Assembly: GCA_017651645.1 (NCBI GenBank)
Contig: JAGCCO010000041.1
Span: 1 to 52,480, forward strand
Reading direction: 5' to 3'
DNA length: 52,480 nt
DNA from: Bacteroidales bacterium
GTDB taxonomy: Bacteria > Bacteroidota > Bacteroidia > Bacteroidales > F082
This document shows positions 34,101-42,518 of the stretch, one piece after another. Positions within the stretch are counted from its first letter, which is position 1. Every line of letters begins with the position of its first letter. The position numbers and the translations under genes are program-made. The notes beneath the pieces are model-generated. The model did no database searches and was not told the DNA's origin. It worked only from the letters and a program-made list of their open reading frames with translations.

Positions 34101-34302
34101 TGTGATTTATGACTATTTGGGACAGTTCATAGGCCGATTCAGCGTCGACACAGATATTCAAGACACCGTCGTGCCCTACTCCTTGGCTGGCAAGGCGGCG
34201 GGTATTTACATGGTTACCGTGTTCAATCATTACCAAATGATCACCAAGAAAGTCATCAAGGAAACAGCCTCAAGTTACGGGATTTACAATTGGGATTGGT
34301 AA
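31141..34302 (+). CDS. Giant T9SS surface protein A: DUF1566 - propeller - Cys-paired repeats - CTD I
   Basis: 1053 residues. Signal peptide 1-20 (ends SLCGQ). Residues 21-200 are one DUF1566-like domain (KIGDLITNDDGSKGVIFYVN). Residues 208-720 are an FG-GAP/VCBS-like beta-propeller with Ca-binding DxDxDG-type loops (DLDDDGIPEIV, DFNGDGHPEVYV, DFNLDGHPDILI, DFNNDGRNELVL, DVDNDGSAEIVV). Residues 734-870 hold three WNG/GCDS repeats, each with one Cys pair. Residues 870-958 look Ig/PKD-like. From about 960 (VVIYPNPTQGEFNI to KKVIKE) is a T9SS type A sorting domain, oddly followed by TASSYGIYNWDW. ATG at 31141 is the start because the signal peptide begins there. Probably a calcium-stabilised adhesin. 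Confidence 0.9.
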   Translation: MKRSITFVFILSIVSSLCGQTYKIGDLITNDDGSKGVIFYVNQDRTDGWMVALNDLPFQSWGMTTDISGLQNLDTPMALMNETDGYTNTGIIRQYHASMGYSQPYGAGSVDYENGWYIPTAGQLMKLCSALSTIESKIILVGGSTLQQSPYFSSTEAYYEQAWTVDFGSAFRDWGGQFIATAKAQSTDVRFRAVRNIQAQQPLPEPTLPDNIFEDECNTPLQSFEWGIREDWSSNDNIYCRINPLVGDLDDDGIPEIVCFDMQGNSSSQTAAKIINVYDGRSKALKTQITVENMVWAHGNGPYGLVKLPNRKGLIVTACKDTKLYAYDITAANPSNPVWVSNESYNTGYNDFSMSIGFADFNGDGHPEVYVRNKIFDAETGILLATTQGGYNQADSYSHNSHTNFNKLSCPIAFNICGDTRQELILGNEIYDVVITNRYGTSGNYATLTKSITPPNNIINDGHVQVADFNLDGHPDILISNRDTEDYYGIVSFYVWDVYNNRTSLPIQLETHFTGKSLPLIADFDNDSRLEILIDCCASEGQGLRSYRFNPTTNSFNHLWTLAIDEDSYSNTATLFDFNNDGRNELVLTDNSHLLVYDLSNNPPVLLSSIDCGEITIMHVPIVADVDNDGSAEIVVTGKAGGYMQANTMLKVYKSATEPWRAVRKVWNQYMYHVTNVNEDLTIPTFCFNTATVFTAPDGTIRRPYNNFLQQAGYITPTGEPYNPSGYVEAEHYGEGCETYSFHGITYNESGDYEYLIENPMGCDTLLTVHVHLGDTVHAMQYKSVCSPYTWNGITYEESGVYQQTFTSAQGCDSIVTLYLNVGQQIFTNIAVSTCDSYSWNGITYDASGIYQQTFTSAQGCDSIVILDLTVKASAYVSPIHGESLIFYQTNGNFTYSIDPVEGCFGYDWTIDGPWSITTAPDSPECVVNINSPGNAILKVRVYTECGFIERAIQINHDERPNVVIYPNPTQGEFNIVLSGMQGEAVIVIYDYLGQFIGRFSVDTDIQDTVVPYSLAGKAAGIYMVTVFNHYQMITKKVIKETASSYGIYNWDW
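31762..33312 (+). repeat. Propeller module, copy in protein A (1551 bp)
   Basis: A 517-codon segment from LPDNIFEDECN to GEPYNP. It matches 34390-35940 over its whole length without net indel and with high nucleotide similarity by eye (about 85 percent in the stretch compared). Confidence 0.8.
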
Positions 34303-34326
34303 CAACATTATTTAATTGTCACTAAC

Positions 34327-37300
34327 ATGAAAAAGATAATCCTTGTCTTCTTTGCCATGATAGCCTCACTGCTCTCAATTGGGCAGACGCTTCCCGACAA
34401 CGTTTTGGAAAGTGACTGCAACGCGCCATTGCCTGCTTTTGAATGGGGTATCCATGAGGACTGGTCATCAAGCGACAATATCTATTGCCGCATCAACCCG
34501 CTTGTGGGCGACCTTGATGATGACGACATCCCCGAAATCGTCTGTTTTGACATGCAAGGCAACAACCCAAGCCAAACTGCAGCCAAAACCATCAATGTAT
34601 ATGACGGCCAAAGCAAGACCCTAAAAGCACAAATATCCGTGGAAAACTTGGTTTGGGCACATGGCAACGGTCCCTACGGACTGGTCAAACTGCCCAACCG
34701 CAAGGGACTGATTGTGACTGCCTGCAAGGACACCAAATTGTATGCCTTCGACATCACTGCGGTCAATCCCAGCAATCCATTTTGGGTCTCCAATGGAAGC
34801 TATAACACAGGCAACAACGACTTCTCTGTCAGCATTGGCTTTGCTGACTTTAACGGTGACGGTTATCCAGAAATTTATGTCCGCAACAAGATCTTCGATG
34901 CTGAAACCGGAATTCTCCTTGCCGTAACCGAAGGCGGTAACAACCAAGCCGACTCCTTTTCACACAACAGCCATACCAACCACAACAAGCTTTCTTGTCC
35001 CATCGCTTTCGACATTTGCGGCGACGCCCGTCAGGAACTCATCTTGGGCAATGAGATTTACGATGTCGTCATCACCAACCGTTACGGCACATCCGGCAAT
35101 CATGCCACGCTGACGAGAAGCATCACACCACCCGATAACATCATCGCTGACGGACATGTGCAAGTGGCCGACTTCAATCTCGACGGTCACCCTGACATCC
35201 TCATCAGTAACCGTGATGCAGAAGGCTCTACCGGCACCGTTTCATTCTATGTCTGGGATGTGTTCAACAACCTAGCCTGCGCCCCGATCAAACTTAGCAC
35301 CTCTTTCACGGGCAAGAGCATTCCGTTAATCACCGACTTCGACAACGATGGCACTTTAGAAATCCTCATCGACTGCTGCCATGAGTCGGATCATGGCTTG
35401 CGCGCCTATCACTTCAGTCCGAGTAGTAGCAGTTTCCAACACCTTTGGTCATTGTTTATCAACGAAGACTCCTATTCCAACATCGCGACCCTTTTTGACT
35501 TCAACAATGACGGCATCAACGAGTTGCTCTATACCGACAATAGCCATCTTAGGATTTATGATGTCGGTGGCCCACAACCTGTGCAACTTTCAGTCATTGA
35601 CTGCGGTGAAATCAGCATCATGCATGTGCCGATTGTGGCCGATGTCGACAAAGACGGTAGCAGTGAAATCATTGTTACTGGCAAGGCGAGCGGGGAAGTG
35701 CAAGCTAACACTATGCTGAAAGTCTACAAGTCGGCGACCGAGCCATGGAGGGCCACCCGACCTGTTTGGAACCAGTATATGTACCATGTCACCAACGTGA
35801 ATGAAGACCTCACCATCCCGACCTTCTGCTTCAACACGGCCACTGTCTTCACCGCTCAGGATGGCACCATACACCGTCCTTACAACAACTTCCTGCAACA
35901 AGCGGGTTATATCACACCCGAAGGTGAACCTTATAATCCACTAGGGACAACAAACGTTGACATCCAAGGCTCAGGATGTTCGTCATTCATTTTCAATGGG
36001 ATTGAATATACAGAGAGCGGTCTTTATGAGCAGCTCGTCGAATCATCTGGCGGCTGCGACACACTCTATCATATCCAAGTCGAATTGAATGTACCCGTCA
36101 CCTCCCACTTCTGGAAGACACGTTGCAACCACTATACGTGGAATGACAGCACCTATTATGAAAGCGGCAACTACCAACAAACCTTTGTTTCCATCGAAGG
36201 CTGCGACAGCATCGTAACGCTACACCTTACCATCGCCGACACCATTTATAGGGAGTTCGAGCGTACCCGATGCAAGCAATATTCATGGAACGGCACCACC
36301 TACACCGAGAGTGGTGATTACATGCAAGGATTCGTGACACCCGAGGGCTGCGACAGCATTGTCACCCTTCACCTCACCATTACGGGACCTGTCTACAACG
36401 AATGGTCGTACCAAACTTGTGAGGACTTCGTCTGGAACGGAGTTACCTACACAGAGCCAGGGGACTATGTTCAGGAGCTTGTCACTCCGCAAGGCTGCGA
36501 CAGTATCGTAACGCTTCATCTCAACATCGCTGACACGCTCACCTACGATTGGTCGGCACACTGTTGCACCGAATTCACATGGAACGGCAGCACTTACACC
36601 GAAAGCGGCTCTTATGCGCAATATTTCGTCACTTCGCACGGCTGCGATAGCATGTCCATGCTTCATCTCGACATCTACGAACCCTACGAAATCGACATTG
36701 ACACCACCGTATGCGGTAGCCTCTGGTGGAATGGACAGGAACTGGATGCTTCAGGTTCCTATCAAGCTCTATTGAGCGACACCAACGGCTGCGACTCTCT
36801 GGTGCGCTTGCAACTTACCATCGACCCTCTTCCCGAAGGCATCCCCGAAATCATCGGGCCACAAGAGGTTTATGTTTCCACCGACATCGTTTTGGGCTTG
36901 TTCGACTATTCCATCGACTCAGTGCCTTTCGCCACACACTACCAGTGGGCACTCGACAATCCAGACTGGGTGATGGACACTTTAGGACTCCAATGCCAGC
37001 TACTGATCAACCAACATGGCACAGGCACATTAAAAGTCCTTGCTTGGAACGGATGCGGATTCTCGGAACAGGAAATCGTCATCCATGCTGGATTCTTCGA
37101 CATCAATGATTTCCAAACAATTTCAGCCGCCTTATATCCCAATCCCGCACATGACAAAGTAACCATTGAAGCCGAAAGCATTGTAAGGATTAAACTGTAC
37201 AACCTGCAAGGGCAATGCGTTTGGGATTATCCAGTCAACCAAGTCGACCATGTGGAGCTTCCCCTACCATCCCTTCCTCCCTCACTCTATCTCGTTGAGA

Positions 37301-37353
37301 TACAAACAGCATATGGTATTGCTCGAACCAAACTAAAAACAGAACCGCTATGA
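34327..37353 (+). CDS. Giant T9SS surface protein B: propeller - six Cys-paired repeats - CTD II
   Basis: 1008 residues. The signal peptide ends LLSIGQ. There is no DUF1566 domain: the propeller starts at once (residue 22, LPDNVLESDCN) and runs to about 540, almost the same as in protein A. Six WNG/GCDS repeats lie at 549-835, for example HYTWNDSTYYESGNYQQ with GCDSIVTLHL and QYSWNGTTYTESGDYMQ with GCDSIVTLHL. An Ig/PKD-like domain follows, then a sorting domain (LYPNPAHDKVTIEA, LYNLQGQCVWD, LPPSLYLVEIQ, RTKLKTEP) of a type different from that of protein A but like protein D. It starts 24 nt after protein A and its stop overlaps the next start (ATGA). Confidence 0.9.
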   Translation: MKKIILVFFAMIASLLSIGQTLPDNVLESDCNAPLPAFEWGIHEDWSSSDNIYCRINPLVGDLDDDDIPEIVCFDMQGNNPSQTAAKTINVYDGQSKTLKAQISVENLVWAHGNGPYGLVKLPNRKGLIVTACKDTKLYAFDITAVNPSNPFWVSNGSYNTGNNDFSVSIGFADFNGDGYPEIYVRNKIFDAETGILLAVTEGGNNQADSFSHNSHTNHNKLSCPIAFDICGDARQELILGNEIYDVVITNRYGTSGNHATLTRSITPPDNIIADGHVQVADFNLDGHPDILISNRDAEGSTGTVSFYVWDVFNNLACAPIKLSTSFTGKSIPLITDFDNDGTLEILIDCCHESDHGLRAYHFSPSSSSFQHLWSLFINEDSYSNIATLFDFNNDGINELLYTDNSHLRIYDVGGPQPVQLSVIDCGEISIMHVPIVADVDKDGSSEIIVTGKASGEVQANTMLKVYKSATEPWRATRPVWNQYMYHVTNVNEDLTIPTFCFNTATVFTAQDGTIHRPYNNFLQQAGYITPEGEPYNPLGTTNVDIQGSGCSSFIFNGIEYTESGLYEQLVESSGGCDTLYHIQVELNVPVTSHFWKTRCNHYTWNDSTYYESGNYQQTFVSIEGCDSIVTLHLTIADTIYREFERTRCKQYSWNGTTYTESGDYMQGFVTPEGCDSIVTLHLTITGPVYNEWSYQTCEDFVWNGVTYTEPGDYVQELVTPQGCDSIVTLHLNIADTLTYDWSAHCCTEFTWNGSTYTESGSYAQYFVTSHGCDSMSMLHLDIYEPYEIDIDTTVCGSLWWNGQELDASGSYQALLSDTNGCDSLVRLQLTIDPLPEGIPEIIGPQEVYVSTDIVLGLFDYSIDSVPFATHYQWALDNPDWVMDTLGLQCQLLINQHGTGTLKVLAWNGCGFSEQEIVIHAGFFDINDFQTISAALYPNPAHDKVTIEAESIVRIKLYNLQGQCVWDYPVNQVDHVELPLPSLPPSLYLVEIQTAYGIARTKLKTEPL
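34390..35940 (+). repeat. Propeller module, copy in protein B (1551 bp)
   Basis: Equal in length (517 codons) to 31762-33312 of the preceding gene and highly similar. The two form a direct repeat with 2628-bp periodicity. A third, more diverged copy (522 codons, 38562-40127) is in protein C. Confidence 0.8.
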
Positions 37354-40300
37354 AAAACAGAATCATCACCATCGTCCTCTTCATACTGTTGTTGCCGACA
37401 TGCCTCATCAGCCAAGTCAGCATCGGTGACATCCTCTGCACCGATGGCAGCATTTTAAGTCGCGAAGCGTTTCCTTCATCGGGGAAGACAGCTGAAGGCA
37501 TCGTGTTTTACATCGACGACACCGACACTCACGGCTGGGTCGTCGCGCTCAACAACCAAAGCTCTTCCATCAAATGGTGTAGATACTACGAATACGATAT
37601 TGCTAATCTACCTAACATTAGCAACGCCCGCAATGCCATGCACGATTTGGACGGTCATACCAACACAGGTATCATCCGTGCAGAAGGCAACAGCTCCATT
37701 TTTCCTGCAGCATGGGCCGTTGACTACGACAACGGATGGTATCTTCCCAGCGCAGGACAGTTGCGATACCTCTACTCCTGCGCTCCTGAAATCAACGCCT
37801 CGCTGCAAGTCGTAGGCGGAGCAGCCATACCCTATCAAAACAACAACTATTGGTGGTCGTCGACCGAACACTCTCCCTATCATGCCTTCGACATGAACTC
37901 GGGAGGTAGCACAGGTGATTATCTAAAAGACAACAGCAATAACTATCCCCCCACCGGCATCGCTGTCCGACAAATCAGGGACTTCACCATACAACAACCC
38001 GTTCACCCTACTTACCATATTGGAGACCTCATCACCAACAACGATGGCAGCCGCGGCATCCTTTTCTACGTCAGCCCTGACCAAACCGATGGCTGGATGG
38101 TGGCCTTGAACGACGCGGCAAGCGCAACACCTTGGGGCGACAACACCGATGTGCCTGGATTGGACAACCAAACCTGTGCCCAACCTTTCGGCGCCTTGCT
38201 CGACGAAACCAACGGCTTTGCCAATACGGGAAGCATCAGAAACCACCAAAACGGGTTGGCCACAGCCGCCAACGCAGTCGACTATCAACACGGCTGGTAT
38301 CTGCCCACGGCCGGACAACTATTGAAACTCTTTGGCTCTCTTGCCTTCATCGAGGACAAGTTGCAGACGTATGGCACCACCTTAGCGGAAGATTATTATT
38401 GGTCAAGCTCCGAGGCCGATGACTCACAAGCTTTCGGTTTAAGTTGCGCTCCGACGGCCAACGTCCGTGCCGGTCACTGCGTACGCGCCTTAAAATCGAA
38501 CCCATTCCGTGTCCGCGCGGTCAGAAACATCATCTTTGAAGATCCCCTTCCTATCCCCGGACTCCCCGACAACATCCTTGAGAGCGACTGCAACCATCCT
38601 ATGGAAGGCATGGCTTGGGACGTAAAGCTAATTCATTCCACACCAGAGGTGGTGGCTTCTTACGCCCCGGTAATGGCTGGCGACATCGACAGCAACGGCA
38701 TCGTCGACATACTGATTTCACACTTCAATGGCAACAACTACCGCACCAATACTTTGGACGTATACAGTGGTATCGACCTCTCACTACAATACAGGTTCAA
38801 CCTCCAAGACTCCATCTATAACACTACAGGAAACTATGCCCTCTGTAGGTATCCCCTGCCCGACGGCTCGCAGCAAGGTGCTATCTTTGTCCATAGTTAC
38901 GACAGAAAAATCCGATCATACACCATCGATGGTACGTTACTCAACGTGTCGGACCGAGCCACTTCCTGCGAAGGCATGGTCTCATTCGCCGATTTCAACG
39001 GCGATGGCTTCCCAGAAGTATATGCTGGCAGCGATATCTTCGATGCCGCCACGCTGAAATGGCTCTGCTCTGGTCCTGCAGACGGAAACAAAGGAGAGAG
39101 TTACAGAGGCTCGGCACCGGGCGTAGTCAACAGTCACCGTTGCTATTATGCCATGTCGTTAGCCGCTGACGTGCTGGGCGACGCAAAGCAAGAGCTGATT
39201 TGTGGCAACACCATCTACGACGTAAACATCACCAGCCGCACCAATCCCGCACTCAACGCCATCACGGTTAACAAAACCATTGCGCCCCCATCAGACTACT
39301 CTCCCGACGGGCATGTCAGCCTAGCCGACTTCGACCTCGACGGCGAATGCGAGGTCTTGGTCACTCGCAACAACACCGATGACCACACCATGGGCATAGT
39401 CTATTTCTATGCCTATAAGCCTTCTAACGGACAAATCATTTTCCAGAAGACCGTCCCATGCCTTTGCACCGGTTATCCCCTCATCGGCAATATCGACGAC
39501 GACCCGCATCCCGAGATCGTCTTTCTTGAAAAGCAAGAGTCATGGCAACCGATGTATATCTATTGTTGGCGATACACGACAACAACCGGACTGACTACCA
39601 TCTGGCAACACGAGCACGACGATTTATCAGGACAAACAGGCATCACATTGTTTGACTTCAACCAGGATGACATCATGGAACTCGTCTATCGCGACAGCGA
39701 GAACCTTCGCATCATCAACGGTAGCGGGAAGAGCCACATCACCGGTAACGACACCATCAGGCCTTACAACATCTTCACCCGAATGATGGCTGCTGGGACA
39801 GGCTGCGAATACCCGATCGTTGCCGATGTCAACGGCGATGGATCAGCCGAAATCGTTGTCTCAGGTATGCTTGACCAATATGCCTACCTTCCTGGCGTTG
39901 GCGGGCTCCACATGTTCGGCAATCCCGGCAACTGGGCACCAGCCAGACCTGTATGGAACCAATACATGTACCACGTCACCAACGTCAACGAAGACCTCAC
40001 CATCCCGACCTATTGTTTCGACAAGGCGACAGTTTTCACGGGGTCAGACGGCACCCTTCGACGACCCTACAACAACTTCTTGCAACAAGCCGGCTACATC
40101 ACTCCAACTGGTGAGCCTTACAACCCTGGTGGCATGGTAGAAATCGAGCACTATGGCGAAGGCTGCCAAACCTACACTTATCATGGTGTAACCTATACGG
40201 AAAGTGGCGACTATGAATACCTGATCGAAAACCCATTGGGCTGCGACACCTTGCTGAACATCCATGTTCACTTAGGCGACACCATTCACAACTATCTGTA

Positions 40301-40970
40301 CAAAGCCGCTTGCGACAGCTACACTTGGAATGGGACAACCTACACAGAGAGCGGCCTTTATGAGCAGACCTTCACCTCAGCACAAGGCTGCGACAGCATC
40401 GTTATCCTCGACCTGACCATCGGAGCCTCTTCTTATGTCAGCCCCATTCATGGCGAAAGCCTTATCTATTACCAAACCAACGGACAATACACCTATAACA
40501 TCGCCCCGGTCGAAGGTTGCTTCGGCTACGAATGGAGCATTGACGGGCCTTGGACCATTCAATTCTCGCCTGACTCGCCTGTATGCATAGTCAACATCAC
40601 TTCACCTGGCACTGCGACATTGAAAGTAAGGGTCTATACCTCATGTGGTTCCGTGGAGCGTACCCTCTTCATCAACCACGACGCCCGCCCCGACATTGTC
40701 ATTTACCCCAACCCCACCCAAGGCGAGTTCAACATTGTCCTTTATGGAATGGAGGGCGAGTCTGTCATAGTCATATACGACTATCTAGGGCAACTCATCG
40801 GCCGCTTCCGTGTTGATGCAGATATCCACGGTACCCTCGTGCCCTATTCCTTGGCAGGCAAGGCCGCAGGGATATATATGGTCTCCGCCATCAACCGATA
40901 CCATAAAGTCACGAAAAAAGTCATCAAGAGCACGCCCTCTAGCTTTGGGATTTTCAACTGGGATTGGTAA
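37350..40970 (+). CDS. Giant T9SS surface protein C: two DUF1566 - propeller - repeats - CTD I
   Basis: 1206 residues. The signal peptide ends CLISQ. Two DUF1566-like domains are at about 23-210 (VSIGDILCTDGSILSREAFP) and 222-393 (YHIGDLITNNDGSRGILFYV). The propeller at 405-925 is a diverged version of that in A and B, with Ca loops DIDSNGIVDILI, DFNGDGFPEVYA, DFDLDGECEVLV and DVNGDGSAEIVV. Two WNG/GCDS-type repeats follow (935-1024), then the Ig/PKD-like domain and the type I sorting domain (IVIYPNPTQGEFNI) from about 1113, ending in the same unusual tail PSSFGIFNWDW. Last gene of the operon; convergent with the flippase gene 6 nt away, with no terminator visible between them. Confidence 0.9.
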   Translation: MKNRIITIVLFILLLPTCLISQVSIGDILCTDGSILSREAFPSSGKTAEGIVFYIDDTDTHGWVVALNNQSSSIKWCRYYEYDIANLPNISNARNAMHDLDGHTNTGIIRAEGNSSIFPAAWAVDYDNGWYLPSAGQLRYLYSCAPEINASLQVVGGAAIPYQNNNYWWSSTEHSPYHAFDMNSGGSTGDYLKDNSNNYPPTGIAVRQIRDFTIQQPVHPTYHIGDLITNNDGSRGILFYVSPDQTDGWMVALNDAASATPWGDNTDVPGLDNQTCAQPFGALLDETNGFANTGSIRNHQNGLATAANAVDYQHGWYLPTAGQLLKLFGSLAFIEDKLQTYGTTLAEDYYWSSSEADDSQAFGLSCAPTANVRAGHCVRALKSNPFRVRAVRNIIFEDPLPIPGLPDNILESDCNHPMEGMAWDVKLIHSTPEVVASYAPVMAGDIDSNGIVDILISHFNGNNYRTNTLDVYSGIDLSLQYRFNLQDSIYNTTGNYALCRYPLPDGSQQGAIFVHSYDRKIRSYTIDGTLLNVSDRATSCEGMVSFADFNGDGFPEVYAGSDIFDAATLKWLCSGPADGNKGESYRGSAPGVVNSHRCYYAMSLAADVLGDAKQELICGNTIYDVNITSRTNPALNAITVNKTIAPPSDYSPDGHVSLADFDLDGECEVLVTRNNTDDHTMGIVYFYAYKPSNGQIIFQKTVPCLCTGYPLIGNIDDDPHPEIVFLEKQESWQPMYIYCWRYTTTTGLTTIWQHEHDDLSGQTGITLFDFNQDDIMELVYRDSENLRIINGSGKSHITGNDTIRPYNIFTRMMAAGTGCEYPIVADVNGDGSAEIVVSGMLDQYAYLPGVGGLHMFGNPGNWAPARPVWNQYMYHVTNVNEDLTIPTYCFDKATVFTGSDGTLRRPYNNFLQQAGYITPTGEPYNPGGMVEIEHYGEGCQTYTYHGVTYTESGDYEYLIENPLGCDTLLNIHVHLGDTIHNYLYKAACDSYTWNGTTYTESGLYEQTFTSAQGCDSIVILDLTIGASSYVSPIHGESLIYYQTNGQYTYNIAPVEGCFGYEWSIDGPWTIQFSPDSPVCIVNITSPGTATLKVRVYTSCGSVERTLFINHDARPDIVIYPNPTQGEFNIVLYGMEGESVIVIYDYLGQLIGRFRVDADIHGTLVPYSLAGKAAGIYMVSAINRYHKVTKKVIKSTPSSFGIFNWDW

Positions 40971-40976
40971 CATCTA

Positions 40977-42515
40977 TTATTTCCATCCAATGATCTTCAT
41001 GGCTTTGTCAATCAGGTCATTCACCGATTGAGAGACCTTCAATTTGTAAAGCGCGGCAAGACCCAAGACGAGGAAAAGGACCGACTTCAGCACCGCATTG
41101 ATGCCCAAGCCGAAAACAGGTTTGGCAAACAAGCCTTCAAACCAAGGCGTCAGCACAAGGGTCCACAGCCAGTTGAGGCCAAACATGACCAACACCACAA
41201 TCGCTACGGGGATTAGTTTCACCGACAGCGGATTCACCCCAATCTTCCACTTGATGAAAGCAAACAACAAGATGAAATAGACGAGATACGACACCACTTG
41301 GGCCAAAGCGCCGCCGTTGATATCCCACTTGGGCACCCACCATGCATTTAGGCCTACTGACATGCCCGCCAACAAGATGGTGAAAGCCAACGAATAATAG
41401 TAATACTTCGAATAACTCAACGCCGTGGTAGTCACGCCAAGGGTTGAATAAACGAGACGGCTCAGCGACAAGATGAGCACCGCCCATTTGCCCAAACGGT
41501 AGATGTCGCCATTAGGCAACAAATCGAAGATATAGTCAATGTTGATCCAAATAAGGAAAAACACAAAGGTTCCAGCTATAAACTGATGCAATGCCACGGT
41601 CTTGCACAAGAAGTCGGCCTGCTTGACATCCTGTTTGGCCATGGCCTCAGAGATATGCGGCCTCGAGATGGCACCTAACGAACGGTAGGGCATCTCGACC
41701 AACGCTGCGATATTGGTGGCGATGGTGAACACACCAGCCAAGTGGAAGCCCGTCTTGCCCGCCACGAAGAACTTGCTCAGCATCGGAATCACGTTGCCTG
41801 CCAATGCAGCGGTAATCATAAATAAGGTGTAAAACAGGAAGTCGCGTTTCAGCTCCGGCTTGATGTAGTCCCATTCGATCTTGAACGACACCCGCTTCAG
41901 AGAAAGCAGATAGATGATGTTGATCAAAGTGGCGAGGCCATAGAATACACAGAAAGCTATGATAACGCCATCAAAATCGATGACTTTGTAGAAGTACAGC
42001 AGATAGACCACCAAGGTAGCCACCCGCAAGCCCACCTCACGGATGAACTTGGGCAGCACAATGCGCAGCAAAAGATTGCTATTTGTCTCAAATACAGAGA
42101 TATATAGCATAAAGAACGCCAAGGGGATGACAAAATTGACGTATTTGGCAAAGAGATCAGCGCCCACCTCAACATCCTTCGTGAAGAAATGCACAATGGG
42201 GCCTTTGAACAAGAAAAACGCCAACAGGAAGAACATGAACCCGATGAGCGGGACCAGTAACGTCCAGCCAAAGAAACCGTGATCGCGGTGTCCCTCATCC
42301 TTAAAGAAGGGATAATAGCGCATGGCGGACGAACTAGTGCCCAACTGCGCCAAGCCACCAAACAGCAGGGAACATTGCAGCAAGATGTCAATAAGGCCAA
42401 TCTGCTCGGGCTGAAGGGCTTTTGTCTGGATGAAGAAGGTCGTGACGATGCCCACCGCCACCCCGATATAGGTGGCAATGGTGCCCTTGATGCTCTGTCG
42501 CGCTACGATGCCCAT
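40977..42515 (-). CDS. Oligosaccharide flippase (Wzx/MOP superfamily)
   Basis: 512 residues with about 14 membrane helices, the MOP exporter pattern: N-terminal SIKGTIATYIGVAVGIVTTFF, LGTSSSAMRYYPFFKDE, and a middle segment AGVFTIATNIAALVEMPYRSLGAISRPHISEAM. It should move lipid-linked glycan units across the inner membrane. It lies 3 nt downstream of the yihY/brkB-like gene, so both are one operon. Which glycan it carries is unknown, though the glycosyltransferase genes at 24-30 kb are plausible partners. Confidence 0.88.
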   Translation of the reverse strand: MGIVARQSIKGTIATYIGVAVGIVTTFFIQTKALQPEQIGLIDILLQCSLLFGGLAQLGTSSSAMRYYPFFKDEGHRDHGFFGWTLLVPLIGFMFFLLAFFLFKGPIVHFFTKDVEVGADLFAKYVNFVIPLAFFMLYISVFETNSNLLLRIVLPKFIREVGLRVATLVVYLLYFYKVIDFDGVIIAFCVFYGLATLINIIYLLSLKRVSFKIEWDYIKPELKRDFLFYTLFMITAALAGNVIPMLSKFFVAGKTGFHLAGVFTIATNIAALVEMPYRSLGAISRPHISEAMAKQDVKQADFLCKTVALHQFIAGTFVFFLIWINIDYIFDLLPNGDIYRLGKWAVLILSLSRLVYSTLGVTTTALSYSKYYYYSLAFTILLAGMSVGLNAWWVPKWDINGGALAQVVSYLVYFILLFAFIKWKIGVNPLSVKLIPVAIVVLVMFGLNWLWTLVLTPWFEGLFAKPVFGLGINAVLKSVLFLVLGLAALYKLKVSQSVNDLIDKAMKIIGWK

Positions 42516-42518
42516 GCC

